From: Microbacterium sp. LWO13-1.2
GTDB lineage: Bacteria; Actinomycetota; Actinomycetes; Actinomycetales; Microbacteriaceae
Length of the DNA stretch: 64,000 bases
Direction of reading: 5' to 3'
Assembly (NCBI RefSeq): GCF_038397725.1
Contig: NZ_CP151634.1
Span: forward strand, 3,534,001 to 3,598,000
Shown: piece after piece, positions 43,944-52,838 of the stretch
How the letters are laid out: every line of letters begins with the position of its first letter
How positions within the stretch are numbered: the first letter of the stretch is position 1
Notes under the pieces: generated by a model
Databases searched by the model: none
Seen by the model: the letters and a program-made list of their open reading frames with translations, nothing else
Told to the model about the DNA's origin: nothing
Made by a program: the position numbers and the translations under genes

Positions 43944-45028
43944 AGCGAAGAGGCGGCGGCTCGCGCGAACCCGCGACGCGTGAGGTCCTCGACGATGATG
44001 TCCGAGGGAGAATCTCCACGATCCACGTCGAGCACTCGGTAGTCCTCGTAGCGCCCCAGGAAGTCCTCGATGCGCGCCTGGTCCCATCCCGACAGGATCG
44101 CGTTGGTGCCGAGTCCATCGCCGCGCTCGGACACCTTGCGGTGGATCAGCGTCGGGGTTCCAAGTTCGGCGGCCTCCTCCTGGATTCCGCCGGAGTCCGT
44201 GACGACGAACTTCGCCGCTCGCAGGACGGCGACGAACGCTCCATGCTCGAGCTTCGGCGTGATGCTGAACTTCGTGAGTCCGAGTTCGCTGATCGTCCCT
44301 TCGACCGCATCTCGCGAATAGGCGTCGACGACCAACTTCAGCGGCAGACGGCTGTGCGCGTCGAGCGTGCGCAGGGTCGCAGCGACGAGCGCGGTGTTCG
44401 AGATGAATTCGAACCGGTGCAGGAGCACGAGACCGAAGTCGTCCTCGCTCGTGACCGCGGTTTCAGCGGCGTCCCTCACGCCATCCTTCGCGGTGTTGCC
44501 GTGAGTGATGATGACGTTCTTCCGACCGGCGAGATTGTTCGCTTCGTCCTCGGTCGGTGCGTAGTGGATCCTTGCCAGGCGCCCGACGATCCTGCGATCG
44601 AGCTCCTCCGGGAAGGGATGCCGCCAGTCACCCGAACGCAGGCCGGCTTCGACGTGAGCGACCGGCAGACCGAGGCGGCGACCGATGAAGGTGCCGAGCA
44701 CTGTCGTCATCGTGTCTCCGTGCACGAGGACGATGGAGCGCTCCGGCAGTGAACGCCGAATCGCCCGCACATGGGAGACGGACCAGCGCCCGACGTCGAG
44801 CATCCAGCGCAGCATCTGCAACGGGGACTTCAACGGCTTGCCCTTGTAGCCATCGGCGAGCACCCGATCGGGCGCGGTGAGGCCGAGCTCGGGGATCGCC
44901 TTGCGCAGCGAATCGGTGTGCTGGTAGGTCACCCACTGCTCGTAGGGCACGCCCTTCGCGTCGAGCCTGCGCATGATCGGGGCGAGCTTGATGGCCTCGG
45001 CGGTGGTGCCGTAGATGAAGATGATCAT
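43940..45028 (-). CDS. Divergent UDP-GlcNAc 2-epimerase (WecB-like)
   Basis: A 362-residue GT-B-fold epimerase of the non-hydrolysing type. The catalytic acid residues are in LVHGDTMTTVLGTF and AHVEAGLRSGDWRHPFPEE, and the UDP site is TDSGGIQEEAAELGTP. Two usual landmarks deviate: GTRPE at the N-terminus is GTTAE, and HRREN is HRFEF. It may therefore act on another UDP-sugar or be a distant relative with the same chemistry (UDP-ManNAc from UDP-GlcNAc). The ATG overlaps the upstream glycosyltransferase stop by 4 bases, so they form an operon. Confidence 0.85.
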   Translation of the reverse strand: MIIFIYGTTAEAIKLAPIMRRLDAKGVPYEQWVTYQHTDSLRKAIPELGLTAPDRVLADGYKGKPLKSPLQMLRWMLDVGRWSVSHVRAIRRSLPERSIVLVHGDTMTTVLGTFIGRRLGLPVAHVEAGLRSGDWRHPFPEELDRRIVGRLARIHYAPTEDEANNLAGRKNVIITHGNTAKDGVRDAAETAVTSEDDFGLVLLHRFEFISNTALVAATLRTLDAHSRLPLKLVVDAYSRDAVEGTISELGLTKFSITPKLEHGAFVAVLRAAKFVVTDSGGIQEEAAELGTPTLIHRKVSERGDGLGTNAILSGWDQARIEDFLGRYEDYRVLDVDRGDSPSDIIVEDLTRRGFARAAASSL

Positions 45029-46125
45029 TGCTTTGCCTTTCCAGCAGACGCGGCTTCAGCTCGCCGTGCAAAAGCCCTCCGGTGCACGAAGACACCGCGC
45101 ACAAGGCCGAACCAGAACGGGACGGTGAAGACGGGAAGAATGACGCAGTAGGCGGCCAGACCGCGACCGGGACAGCGGTTGATCGCTGCCGGAACGAGCG
45201 GCACGAGAAGCAGCAGGAGGACGGCCCCGAGAACCAGGAGGGCACCGGGCCACGCCCCCGTTGCGGCCAGGGCGACGATCGCGCCGAGAACAACGACCGG
45301 CGCGATCGAGGCGATCAGGATGGCGGCCGAACGCAACAGGGTCGTGCCGGCGTAGCTGTCGACGAACATGGTCCCGCGGTCGAGCGAATGCTTGACGAAG
45401 CCCTTGACCGTCGTCCGCGGACGATAGATCACCGAGAAGCCAGGATCCAGACGGATGCCGCCGAAGTCGGCCAGCCAACGGAGGATCTTCGTGTCGTCCG
45501 ACATCAGTTTGGCGTCGCCGTCCGGCCACGCCTGTTCGAACGCCGCTGTGAGGACGTCCTTGCGGGCCAGGAACGCCGTCGTCCCCTTGGGCGCCGAATC
45601 GAAGTTCGCTCCCGTCAGGTCGAACGGCCGCGGTGCGCGGAGGTAGGCACCCCAGAAGACGTGGGTCGGGACTTCCCAGAAATGCCCGACCAGTGGCGCA
45701 TCGGGGTCGATGTCGACGTGAGCGTTCCAGCCGGCGATCTGCGGTTCGGCGGCGACTCCCGACATGACATGCCCGAGCGAGCGAGGCCCCAGCAGCACCC
45801 GGGAGTCGAGCAGCAGCACGTGCTCCGCTCTCGCCTGCTGGATACCCGCCCAGCGGGCCAGGAAACGTCCCTGATTCTCCTGACGCACGACACGCAGGTC
45901 GCCGGGGAAGGCTCCTGCCAGCGACCCGACGATCGCGACGGTGTCGTCTTCGCTGCCGTCGTCGATCACGAGAACTTCGACAGCGACCCCGGCCACCCGC
46001 ACGGATTCGGCGAGGGCGTCGATCGTCGACGGGAGCCAGGTCGCCGAGTTGTACGACGGAATGACGACGGTCAGTTCTGCATCGCGGAGATCATCTCCGC
46101 TCGAGGGGAGGCTCAAAGCCCGCAC
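45025..46125 (-). CDS. Membrane-anchored GT2 glycosyltransferase
   Basis: A 366-residue protein. A GT-A domain spans about 15-260: LTVVIPSYNSATWLPSTIDAL, VLVIDDGSEDDTV, VRQENQGRFLARWAGIQQA, and a metal site VLLLDSRVLLGP where the usual DxD is replaced by DSR. Two to three C-terminal membrane helices (about 265-345) anchor it. The start is GTG at 46125. The missing DxD suggests either a metal-independent mechanism or an altered site. It is the first gene of the operon with the WecB-like epimerase, so it may use that enzyme's product. Confidence 0.85.
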   Translation of the reverse strand: MRALSLPSSGDDLRDAELTVVIPSYNSATWLPSTIDALAESVRVAGVAVEVLVIDDGSEDDTVAIVGSLAGAFPGDLRVVRQENQGRFLARWAGIQQARAEHVLLLDSRVLLGPRSLGHVMSGVAAEPQIAGWNAHVDIDPDAPLVGHFWEVPTHVFWGAYLRAPRPFDLTGANFDSAPKGTTAFLARKDVLTAAFEQAWPDGDAKLMSDDTKILRWLADFGGIRLDPGFSVIYRPRTTVKGFVKHSLDRGTMFVDSYAGTTLLRSAAILIASIAPVVVLGAIVALAATGAWPGALLVLGAVLLLLLVPLVPAAINRCPGRGLAAYCVILPVFTVPFWFGLVRGVFVHRRAFARRAEAASAGKAKQ

Positions 46126-46174
46126 CAGCTCGCAGCGGGACGCCGCAGATCACGGCGGTTCGCGCATGCGCAGG

Positions 46175-46211
46175 TAGGATATTGCTCTGGGTAAGGCACC
46201 AATCAAGCCTA
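46175..46211. promoter_or_regulatory. Divergent promoter region, GT2 (45025-46125) and DUF2142 genes
   Basis: TAGGAT (46175-46180) on the plus strand and TAGGCT (46211-46206) on the minus strand are candidate -10 boxes that overlap in coverage of the 156-bp gap. Leaders would be about 95 and 74 bases. No clear -35 boxes. Confidence 0.35.
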
Positions 46212-46281
46212 CCCGCGACACCAGAAGCCGACGAAACCGCCCGTAGGCCGGTCGCCGTCAAGATCGAGGAGCACCGACGAG

Positions 46282-47772
46282 ATGACTCGCCGCGCACGCC
46301 GGATCGTCGTTGGGTTTATCGTTCCCTTCGCCATGTTCATCGCACTCCTGGCATGGGGGGCATCGTCGCCGCCTGGATCCAGCCCCGACGAGGACTACCA
46401 CATGGGGAGCATCTGGTGCGCCACAGGCGACGTCGAGGGGCGCTGCGAGATCGATGGCACCGATACGGTCCGGCTGCTGCCTGCAGATCTCACCGGCGCG
46501 TCGGCCTGCTTCGCGTTCCATCCTGATCAATCGGCGTCCTGCAATCTCGACGAGAACGCGATGGCGCCGACCGAACGCGGGAACTGGATCGACAACGGCT
46601 ACCCGCCGGTGTTCTACGCGGTGATGAGCACTTTCGTCAGCGACGACCTCCCGCTCTCGATCATCCTCATGCGAACCTTCAATGCGCTGCTGTACGTCGG
46701 CGTGCTCAGCGCGCTCTTCTTCCTTCTTCCGTTGCGGATGCGTCCGACTCTGATCTGGGCCTCGTTGATCGGGATCGTCCCCCTCGGCATGTTCCTCATC
46801 CCCAGCGCCAACCCCAGCAGCTGGGCCGTGATCCAGGCGAGCGGACTGTGGCTGGCCGTCTGGGGATTCTTCGAGCAGACCGGGCGGAAGAAGGTCGGCC
46901 TCGCGATCACCGCCACGGCGCTGATGGTCATCGGGGCAGGAGCCAGAGGAGACTCCGCGGCATACGGAGTCCTCGCGGTTCTGATCGCTGTCGCACTCGC
47001 CTTCCGTCCGAACCGCCGCTTCGCGATTCAGCTGCTTCTTCCCGCTGCGCTCATCGTCATCGCCATCGCGCTCTTCCTGACCGCAGGACAGTCCGGTGTG
47101 CTCACCGCAGAGACCGGCACTCCCGACAAGCCGCTTCTGTCGCTCGTGTTGGCGAACCTGCAGGCGCTCCCGCAGCTCTGGATCGGATCCCTGGGGCTCT
47201 GGGGCCTCGGATGGCTCGACACCGAGATGCCTGATCTGGTGTGGGGAACGAGCTTCGCACTGTTCGCGGCCATCGCGTTCTGGGGCCTGCGCTCGTCCAC
47301 CAGCCGCAAGTGGATCCCGATCCTGGCCACAAGCGCCGCGTTGGTCGCCGTGCCCCTCTACATCCTGGTGCGGGAGGGGATCCTGGTCGGTGTCGGCGTG
47401 CAGCCCCGATACATCTATCCGCTCATGATCATGTTCGTCGGTGCCATGATCCTCGGTGCCCGCAGATCGACGCTGGGCCTGGGGCGCGTTCAGCTTCTCG
47501 TGGTCGGCATCGGTCTCGTCGGCGCGAACAGCCTCGCCCTGCACACCAACTTGCGGCGCTACATCACCGGCGCCGATGTCTCGGCGCTGAACCTCGACCG
47601 CGCAATCGAGTGGTGGTGGGACTTCGGCCCTTCACCGATGACGGTCTGGGTTCTCGGGTCGCTCGCGTTCGCGGCCGTCCTCGGAGCACTCATCTGGTTC
47701 ACATGGGAGCGCATTCCGGCGGACGCGAAGACGACGTCCGCGCCGCTGGAGGCATCCGCACCCGTGGGGTGA
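46282..47772 (+). CDS. DUF2142 polytopic membrane protein (GT-C-like)
   Basis: A 496-residue protein with an N-terminal helix (about 8-28), an extracytoplasmic loop carrying PGSSPDEDYHMGSIWCATGD, then about 9-10 further helices. The DEDYH motif right after TM1 is the landmark of DUF2142 proteins and sits where GT-C glycosyltransferases hold their catalytic acidic residues. Cysteines in the loop (three within about 65 residues) may form disulfides. It is likely to add a sugar from a polyprenyl donor at the outer face, though this family is not biochemically settled. A ribosome binding site AGGAG lies 11 bases before the ATG. It stands alone between two convergent or divergent operons. Confidence 0.85.
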   Translation: MTRRARRIVVGFIVPFAMFIALLAWGASSPPGSSPDEDYHMGSIWCATGDVEGRCEIDGTDTVRLLPADLTGASACFAFHPDQSASCNLDENAMAPTERGNWIDNGYPPVFYAVMSTFVSDDLPLSIILMRTFNALLYVGVLSALFFLLPLRMRPTLIWASLIGIVPLGMFLIPSANPSSWAVIQASGLWLAVWGFFEQTGRKKVGLAITATALMVIGAGARGDSAAYGVLAVLIAVALAFRPNRRFAIQLLLPAALIVIAIALFLTAGQSGVLTAETGTPDKPLLSLVLANLQALPQLWIGSLGLWGLGWLDTEMPDLVWGTSFALFAAIAFWGLRSSTSRKWIPILATSAALVAVPLYILVREGILVGVGVQPRYIYPLMIMFVGAMILGARRSTLGLGRVQLLVVGIGLVGANSLALHTNLRRYITGADVSALNLDRAIEWWWDFGPSPMTVWVLGSLAFAAVLGALIWFTWERIPADAKTTSAPLEASAPVG

Positions 47773-47804
47773 CGGATGAATCTCGCGCCGGACGGCACGC
47801 TGCG

Positions 47805-47823
47805 CCGCCGCCACTGACGGCGG
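47805..47823. terminator. Small hairpin between the DUF2142 and GlfT2-like genes
   Basis: CCGCCG (47805-47810), 7-base loop, CGGCGG (47818-47823), in the 57-bp convergent gap. Weak candidate. Confidence 0.35.
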
Positions 47824-47829
47824 AGCAGC

Positions 47830-49650
47830 TCAGATCGAGTCGGTCGCCGAGCCCCAGATCGCCCGCCATTCGGACGGCTGGGTCAACGTCGTGGCCGCCG
47901 ATCGGTAGGACCGCGAGAGAGATCTCCACCTGAGCCACAACTGCGCCCGGAGCAGCATGGTCTGAGCGAGGAGACGGAAAGCCGTCGACCTCTTGCGCCT
48001 CAGTGCGAAGATCCCCGTACCTGCCGCGCTCTCCATCGAAGCGCCGTCGAGAACTCCGAGCAACCACCACCGCCCCATGTCTCTCGGAATCCGGGGGTGA
48101 TTGACGGCGCGCGACGGGCGCAGCTGGTGCACGAGGACTCTGGCCATTCTGGCGATCTTCCCGACCGCGCCGCGGGGAGCATCCGGAATCGGAGGACTGT
48201 CCTGCGACGACACGGCCTCCGGAGTCGGAATCACCGCCTGTCCGCTCGACCTCAGAAGATTCTGCAACTCCGCGCGGCGAGTACGGAGCGTGCTCTGCAG
48301 GTGCTCGGGACCGCTCAGAATGTCGCGGAGCGCCATGCAACGCAGCTCAGCCGCGCCGTACTGCATGCCGATGAGGTGGTTGACATCGTTCCGCCAACTG
48401 TCGCTCAGAACCCGCCGGGGGCGCCGCGAGTGCACGAGGGCTGTCGCCACCCGGTTGCGCAGCTGGAAGTACGCCTGCCAATCGAGTCCGTCGTCTTTCG
48501 CGGTCCAGGGCACATGCCACAGGGCGGCGCCTGGCAAGGTGATCGTCCGATGGCCGGCGGCCGATGCGCGCAGACCGTACTCCGCGTCGTCCCATTTGAT
48601 GAAGTACGGCAGCGCCGCACCGACCTCGCGAACGACGGCCAGCGGGATGAGGCACATCCACCAGCCGTTGAAGTCGACGGGCTTCTGATTGAAGAACGCC
48701 GGGGTGGACTCGATCGGGTGCTCTGCGAGGTCGGCCGCGATCATCTCGGGCTCGGTGGCGACCCACCACATGGTGCGCCGGTCGACGACCTCGCCCATCG
48801 AGTGCAGCACGGTCGGGTCGATCAGGCTCAGCATCTGGGCGCCGACGAGCGGCGCGTCGGCAGCGACAGACGCGAAGGCGCACATTCGGCGGATCGATTC
48901 GGGTTCGAGCATCACATCGTCATCGAGAAGGAGGACGTGGGTCGCATCGGTGTCCAGCGCCTCGATCATCCCTCTGCTGAAACCGCCGGAGCCGCCGAGG
49001 TTGTCCTGCACGATGACCCGGACATCGACGCCGGGCGCCAGCGCGCCGACCTCCGCCGTGGAGCCGATCGGTTGCGACCCCTGATCCACGATGAAGACAC
49101 GCGAGAGCAGATCCGGCAGCCCGTCGCTCCCCAGCGCACGGAGAAGACGGAGGCAGTCATCGACGCGGTTCATGGTCGTGACGGCGACTGCCGGGCGCAC
49201 GTCCTGATGTTCGTCCGCCTGCACGAGCCACTGAACGTCCCGAAGGACGACATCATCCTGGCCTGCATGCACTTCCAACCAGAGCCAGCTGGCGTCCACC
49301 GGGATGCTTTCGAGATCGAACTCGATGTCGCCCCCGACGACGCTGAGTTCGCTGACGACCGTGCGGATGCCGCTGGTGGTGACGCTGTGGACGGTGAGGA
49401 CCGCTGCCCCCTCCACCTCGAGCCGGAGCGCGGGCGACCGAACCGAGGTGTTCTGAGACCAGATCCCCCAGGGGAAGGCGTTGAAGTACGTGGCGAACGA
49501 CGCGTGCGCGCCGGCTGCCACCCGAATCGTCGTGCGCCCGAGAATCTCGGCTCGCCCTCTCGCGTAGAGAGCGATCGCGTCCCGACGCTCGTCCGCCGGC
49601 ATCACGAGCCTCTGAGCCGTCAGCAGAGTGGCCATCGTGGTTCCCCTCAC
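47830..49650 (-). CDS. GlfT2-like galactan polymerase
   Basis: A 606-residue glycosyltransferase with the GlfT2 architecture. An N-terminal beta-sandwich (about 20-150) is followed by a GT-A domain with VAVTTMNRVDDCLRLLRAL, QDNLGGSGGFSRGMIEAL and the metal site LLLDDDVMLEPE. Catalytic-domain end motifs include IKWDDAEYGLRASAAGHRTITLPGAALWHVPW and DWQAYFQLRNRV, then a helical C-terminal domain. GlfT2 builds the galactofuranan of mycobacterial arabinogalactan. GTG at 49650 overlaps the previous stop (GTGA) and has AAGGA 6 bases upstream; an ATG at 49635 after GAGGGG is an equally good start. Acceptor unknown. Confidence 0.9.
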   Translation of the reverse strand: MRGTTMATLLTAQRLVMPADERRDAIALYARGRAEILGRTTIRVAAGAHASFATYFNAFPWGIWSQNTSVRSPALRLEVEGAAVLTVHSVTTSGIRTVVSELSVVGGDIEFDLESIPVDASWLWLEVHAGQDDVVLRDVQWLVQADEHQDVRPAVAVTTMNRVDDCLRLLRALGSDGLPDLLSRVFIVDQGSQPIGSTAEVGALAPGVDVRVIVQDNLGGSGGFSRGMIEALDTDATHVLLLDDDVMLEPESIRRMCAFASVAADAPLVGAQMLSLIDPTVLHSMGEVVDRRTMWWVATEPEMIAADLAEHPIESTPAFFNQKPVDFNGWWMCLIPLAVVREVGAALPYFIKWDDAEYGLRASAAGHRTITLPGAALWHVPWTAKDDGLDWQAYFQLRNRVATALVHSRRPRRVLSDSWRNDVNHLIGMQYGAAELRCMALRDILSGPEHLQSTLRTRRAELQNLLRSSGQAVIPTPEAVSSQDSPPIPDAPRGAVGKIARMARVLVHQLRPSRAVNHPRIPRDMGRWWLLGVLDGASMESAAGTGIFALRRKRSTAFRLLAQTMLLRAQLWLRWRSLSRSYRSAATTLTQPSEWRAIWGSATDSI

Positions 49651-50543
49651 CGTGCATCCTTACGTCGACGTCCGCGCACGACCGAGATCAGCCGATCACC
49701 GATCGAACGGCGCGCGTCGAGCTGCCGTGCCACTTCGTCCTGCACGAAACGAGCGAGGTAGAGCGCCAGCCCGTCTCCGTGGGCGGTGGTGAACGCGCGG
49801 AGAGCCTCGTCGCGGATCAGCCGGTCGTAGTACTCGTGCTCATCAGCGAGAACGAACATGCTGTTGCCCAGCGCACCGGTCACGTCCCGACGCTGCATCC
49901 AGAAGGCCCGCGCGGGCCCGCCGATGAAACCGATCGGGTACTTCCTGCTCACGCGAAGGTTGAATTCCCAGTCCTCGGCCGCATGGATGTCGACCCGATA
50001 CAGTCCCACCTCATCGTGGACCACGCGTCGATAGACGTACGCGATCGGCACGAACCTGTTCACCTGCAGCAGCTCGGAATAGCTGATCTGCTTCATGTCG
50101 GCCCAGAAGGGCTCGCGACCGGTCTCGACGAAGTTCTCACCTTCGAGACTCTCGTACACGATCTCCGTGCGGGAGACGACACCGATATCGGTGGGTGTCG
50201 CATCGAGCCACTCCACCGACTGGGCGAGGAACACGGTATCCCAGAGGTCGTCATCGTCGTGGAGGACGACGTATTCGGTCGACAGGGCGCCCACCCCGGC
50301 ATTCGCCGCCGCAGATCTGCCGAGAGAGACCTCGTGGTCGATGACGGAGATCTTCGATCGGACGCTCGCATCCAGTGCGTCGACGAGCGAGGCGACCGCA
50401 TCGGACTGCCCACCGTCGTTGACGATCACGACGTGCCAGGCCGTAAATTCCTGGCCGATGATGTCGTCCAGCGCCCTGGCGAGAAGCGTAGGTCGATCCT
50501 TCGTTCTCACGACGATGCCGACACGCGCAGAAGAGTCAGGCAC
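49647..50543 (-). CDS. GT2 glycosyltransferase
   Basis: A 298-residue soluble GT-A glycosyltransferase. Motifs are VGIVVRTKDRPTLLARALDDI, VVIVNDGGQSD, VSLGRSAAANAGV, and the metal site LHDDDDLWDTVFL; AAEDWEFNLRVSRKYPIGFIGG supplies the probable catalytic base (ED). GTG at 50543 follows AGGAG by 6 bases, and TAGCCT at 50588-50583 may be its -10. It is the first gene of a two-gene operon with the GlfT2-like polymerase and might start or modify the chain that GlfT2 extends. Donor sugar unknown. Confidence 0.88.
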   Translation of the reverse strand: MPDSSARVGIVVRTKDRPTLLARALDDIIGQEFTAWHVVIVNDGGQSDAVASLVDALDASVRSKISVIDHEVSLGRSAAANAGVGALSTEYVVLHDDDDLWDTVFLAQSVEWLDATPTDIGVVSRTEIVYESLEGENFVETGREPFWADMKQISYSELLQVNRFVPIAYVYRRVVHDEVGLYRVDIHAAEDWEFNLRVSRKYPIGFIGGPARAFWMQRRDVTGALGNSMFVLADEHEYYDRLIRDEALRAFTTAHGDGLALYLARFVQDEVARQLDARRSIGDRLISVVRGRRRKDAR

Positions 50544-50582
50544 AAGTACTCCTGTCAGGCTGCCGAAGTGACCGATCGTTCG

Positions 50583-50588
50583 AGGCTA
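50583..50588 (-). promoter_or_regulatory. Candidate -10 box of the GT2-GlfT2 operon
   Basis: TAGCCT on the minus strand; leader about 33 bases with AGGAG before the GTG at 50543. Confidence 0.4.
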
Positions 50589-50625
50589 CCATTCCCCTGC
50601 TCAGCACTTCCTTGAGCCGACCCCA

Positions 50626-50631
50626 TAGACT
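50626..50631 (+). promoter_or_regulatory. -10 box of a probable leaderless glycosyltransferase gene
   Basis: TAGACT, 6 bases (CCCAGG) before the GTG at 50638. Same spacing as the box at 27684. Confidence 0.5.
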
Positions 50632-50637
50632 CCCAGG

Positions 50638-52815
50638 GTGCTCAACCGTCTCAGACGCCTGTGGCGCGCATCGCGATCAGCCCCGGTGATCAGTCCCCTC
50701 CTCGCTGCCGCCGACCGCCTCTACTGGTGCCGCGTCATTCGTCGCGCGGACATCGTCGACGCCGATTTCGTTCGGCTGCAGCTCGGGCGGCCGACCTCCA
50801 CTCGTCGCGCGGTGCGGTCCTACGTCCGCGGTGGGTTCCGGCGGGGCTTCTCCTTGAATCCGCTCTTCCTCGAGCGGCACGTGTCCGCGCAGCTCCCGGA
50901 CAATGACCGCGTTCCCGCTCTCTACGCCTATCTCGTCAGCGATCCGGCGAAGGTGTCGACGACGATGAGCTGGGATGCTCCGGCCTACGCGACCGCACAT
51001 CCGGAGAGCGTCACCGCGCCCGGCGGTCCGCTGGGGCACGCCTGGCGTCGACTGCGCGACGGCGGGGAGGTGATCATCGGCTCGGCACCGCATTTGCGAG
51101 CAGTCACTCTCATCGACCTCCTCCGGTCCGCGGCACTGGGCTTGAACCCCGCGGAGCAGGTTGCTCCGTCCGGCGCGATCAGCTCGTCACGCGTCATCAT
51201 CTGGCACCTCGGTGCTGACGACGGCGACGGCGCGACTCTCGCGGTGCTCACCCCACTTGCCGCGGACGGTGACACGACCGTCGTCCTCGCTCTGGAGGCG
51301 TCTGCGCCTGCCGATCTGCGCGTCGCCGCAGCACAGGTGACGCTGTGGCACGACGACACCGCTGTCGTCGCCGGCCGCGCCGCCTTGGCACTCGAAAGCG
51401 CGACCCCCGACAGCACGATGCTCCTCGTGCGCGGAGCCGGCGCTGCGATCTCATCAGCGGCGGTGCGGGCGCTTCTTACGGAGGCGGACTCCCGCCCCGT
51501 GCAACCCCTCTGGCTCGCACCAGACGGCTCGATCGTCTCAGCCGCCACAGCGGCGTACGGCGGACGGACGATCGCGCTGTTCGCCGGACACCCGATCGAG
51601 GACGTCCGCGGTCTCGGTGAGCGCATCCCCACCGCGAGTCTGGACGCCCCCGTTCGTGCGTACCGGATCGGCGATCGATCCCAGCCGCACACGCTGCTGA
51701 GCGCCTCGGCGACGAGCTCGAGGAGTTTCGCCTCGCAGCCGATCGCCGACGTTGCCGACACGGTGCTGGACGTACTCGCGCCGCATCGTGGCCTGGAGTT
51801 CGCGGTCGCGGACGTCCGCGGCCCCTCTCTGCGACGTCGCCCCCTCGAACGCTTCGCTCTCGCCGACGGGGAGTCGGTTCCGCGGCTCCGCTGGGCGATC
51901 AAGACCGCCGCCCCCGCGGGCACGCGCGGAGAATCCTGGGGAGACACGCACTTCGCGCGCGGCCTCGCCTCGGCACTGGAACGACTCGGTCAGTACGTCG
52001 CCGTCGATGCCCGGCCGGCGGCACACCGCGCGACCGTGGATCTCGACGATGTTTCTCTCATCCTCCGCGGCCCTGAACGGATCGAGCCTCCCGAGTCCGC
52101 AACGACGATCCAGTGGATCATCAGCCATCCCGACGAGATCACGGCCGACGAGGTCGGGCGGTTCGACCTCGTCTACGCCGCCTCCGACACCTGGAGCGCC
52201 GAGGCGTCGGTACGCCTAGGACGTGCAGTGCTCCCGCTGCTGCAGTGCACCGACACCACCCGATTCTCACCGCACGGGGTCCAGCGGTCCGCAGATCTCG
52301 TCTTCGTCGGCACAGCTCGAGGAATCGTCAGACCGTCTGTCGTCGAACCCCTGCGCGCGGGCGCGCCGCTGCGCGTCTACGGACCGGATTGGCGCGGTTT
52401 CATCCCCGCCTCCGCCATCGCCGGGACTCACGTGCCGAACGAGGAGCTCCCGCTCGTGTACGAGTCGGCCGGAGCGGTGATGAACGATCATTGGCCCGCG
52501 ATGCAGCGCGAGGGCTTCGTATCGAACCGCCTTTTCGACGTCGTCTCCGCCGGCGGTCGAGCGATCAGCGACGATGTCTCCGGGATCTCCGAACTCTTCG
52601 CTGGTGCCGTACGCACCTACCGGACGACGCCGGAGCTTCTGGAGCTCGTCGCCAGCCCGCTCGACTCCTTGTTCCCTGAAGACGCCGAGCTCGCCGAGAT
52701 ATCCGCGGAGGTCCGCCGGCGCCACTCCTTCGATGCGCGCGCGAAGGAACTGCTCGATGCGGTCCTCGCGCATCGGAGCGGCTCCACGCAAGAGGCAGTG
52801 CCGGCCGAGGACTGA
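50638..52815 (+). CDS. Large GT-B (CgeB-like) glycosyltransferase with unknown N-terminal half
   Basis: A 725-residue protein. Residues about 411-715 form a GT-B glycosyltransferase of the CgeB/group-1 type: ESWGDTHFARGLASALERLGQ at the start, IQWIISHPDEI, the GPDWRGFIP segment, and the nucleotide-binding end EGFVSNRLFDVVSAGGRAISDDVSGISELF. The first about 400 residues are a basic leader (1-70) followed by repeated beta-strand-rich stretches resembling no domain I can name. No membrane helix is evident. The GTG start is leaderless-type. It is a single gene, convergent with wzt of the second exporter, and presumably adds sugars to the exported chain. Confidence 0.82.
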   Translation: MLNRLRRLWRASRSAPVISPLLAAADRLYWCRVIRRADIVDADFVRLQLGRPTSTRRAVRSYVRGGFRRGFSLNPLFLERHVSAQLPDNDRVPALYAYLVSDPAKVSTTMSWDAPAYATAHPESVTAPGGPLGHAWRRLRDGGEVIIGSAPHLRAVTLIDLLRSAALGLNPAEQVAPSGAISSSRVIIWHLGADDGDGATLAVLTPLAADGDTTVVLALEASAPADLRVAAAQVTLWHDDTAVVAGRAALALESATPDSTMLLVRGAGAAISSAAVRALLTEADSRPVQPLWLAPDGSIVSAATAAYGGRTIALFAGHPIEDVRGLGERIPTASLDAPVRAYRIGDRSQPHTLLSASATSSRSFASQPIADVADTVLDVLAPHRGLEFAVADVRGPSLRRRPLERFALADGESVPRLRWAIKTAAPAGTRGESWGDTHFARGLASALERLGQYVAVDARPAAHRATVDLDDVSLILRGPERIEPPESATTIQWIISHPDEITADEVGRFDLVYAASDTWSAEASVRLGRAVLPLLQCTDTTRFSPHGVQRSADLVFVGTARGIVRPSVVEPLRAGAPLRVYGPDWRGFIPASAIAGTHVPNEELPLVYESAGAVMNDHWPAMQREGFVSNRLFDVVSAGGRAISDDVSGISELFAGAVRTYRTTPELLELVASPLDSLFPEDAELAEISAEVRRRHSFDARAKELLDAVLAHRSGSTQEAVPAED

Positions 52816-52838
52816 TCCTCGCCGGCCGCCTGGATCAG
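52812..52838. terminator. Convergent hairpin covering both stop codons
   Basis: CTGATCC (52812-52818) pairs with GGATCAG (52832-52838) across a 13-base loop that contains a GCCGGC self-pairing core. It includes the stop codons of the CgeB-like gene (52813) and of wzt (52837). Confidence 0.5.
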
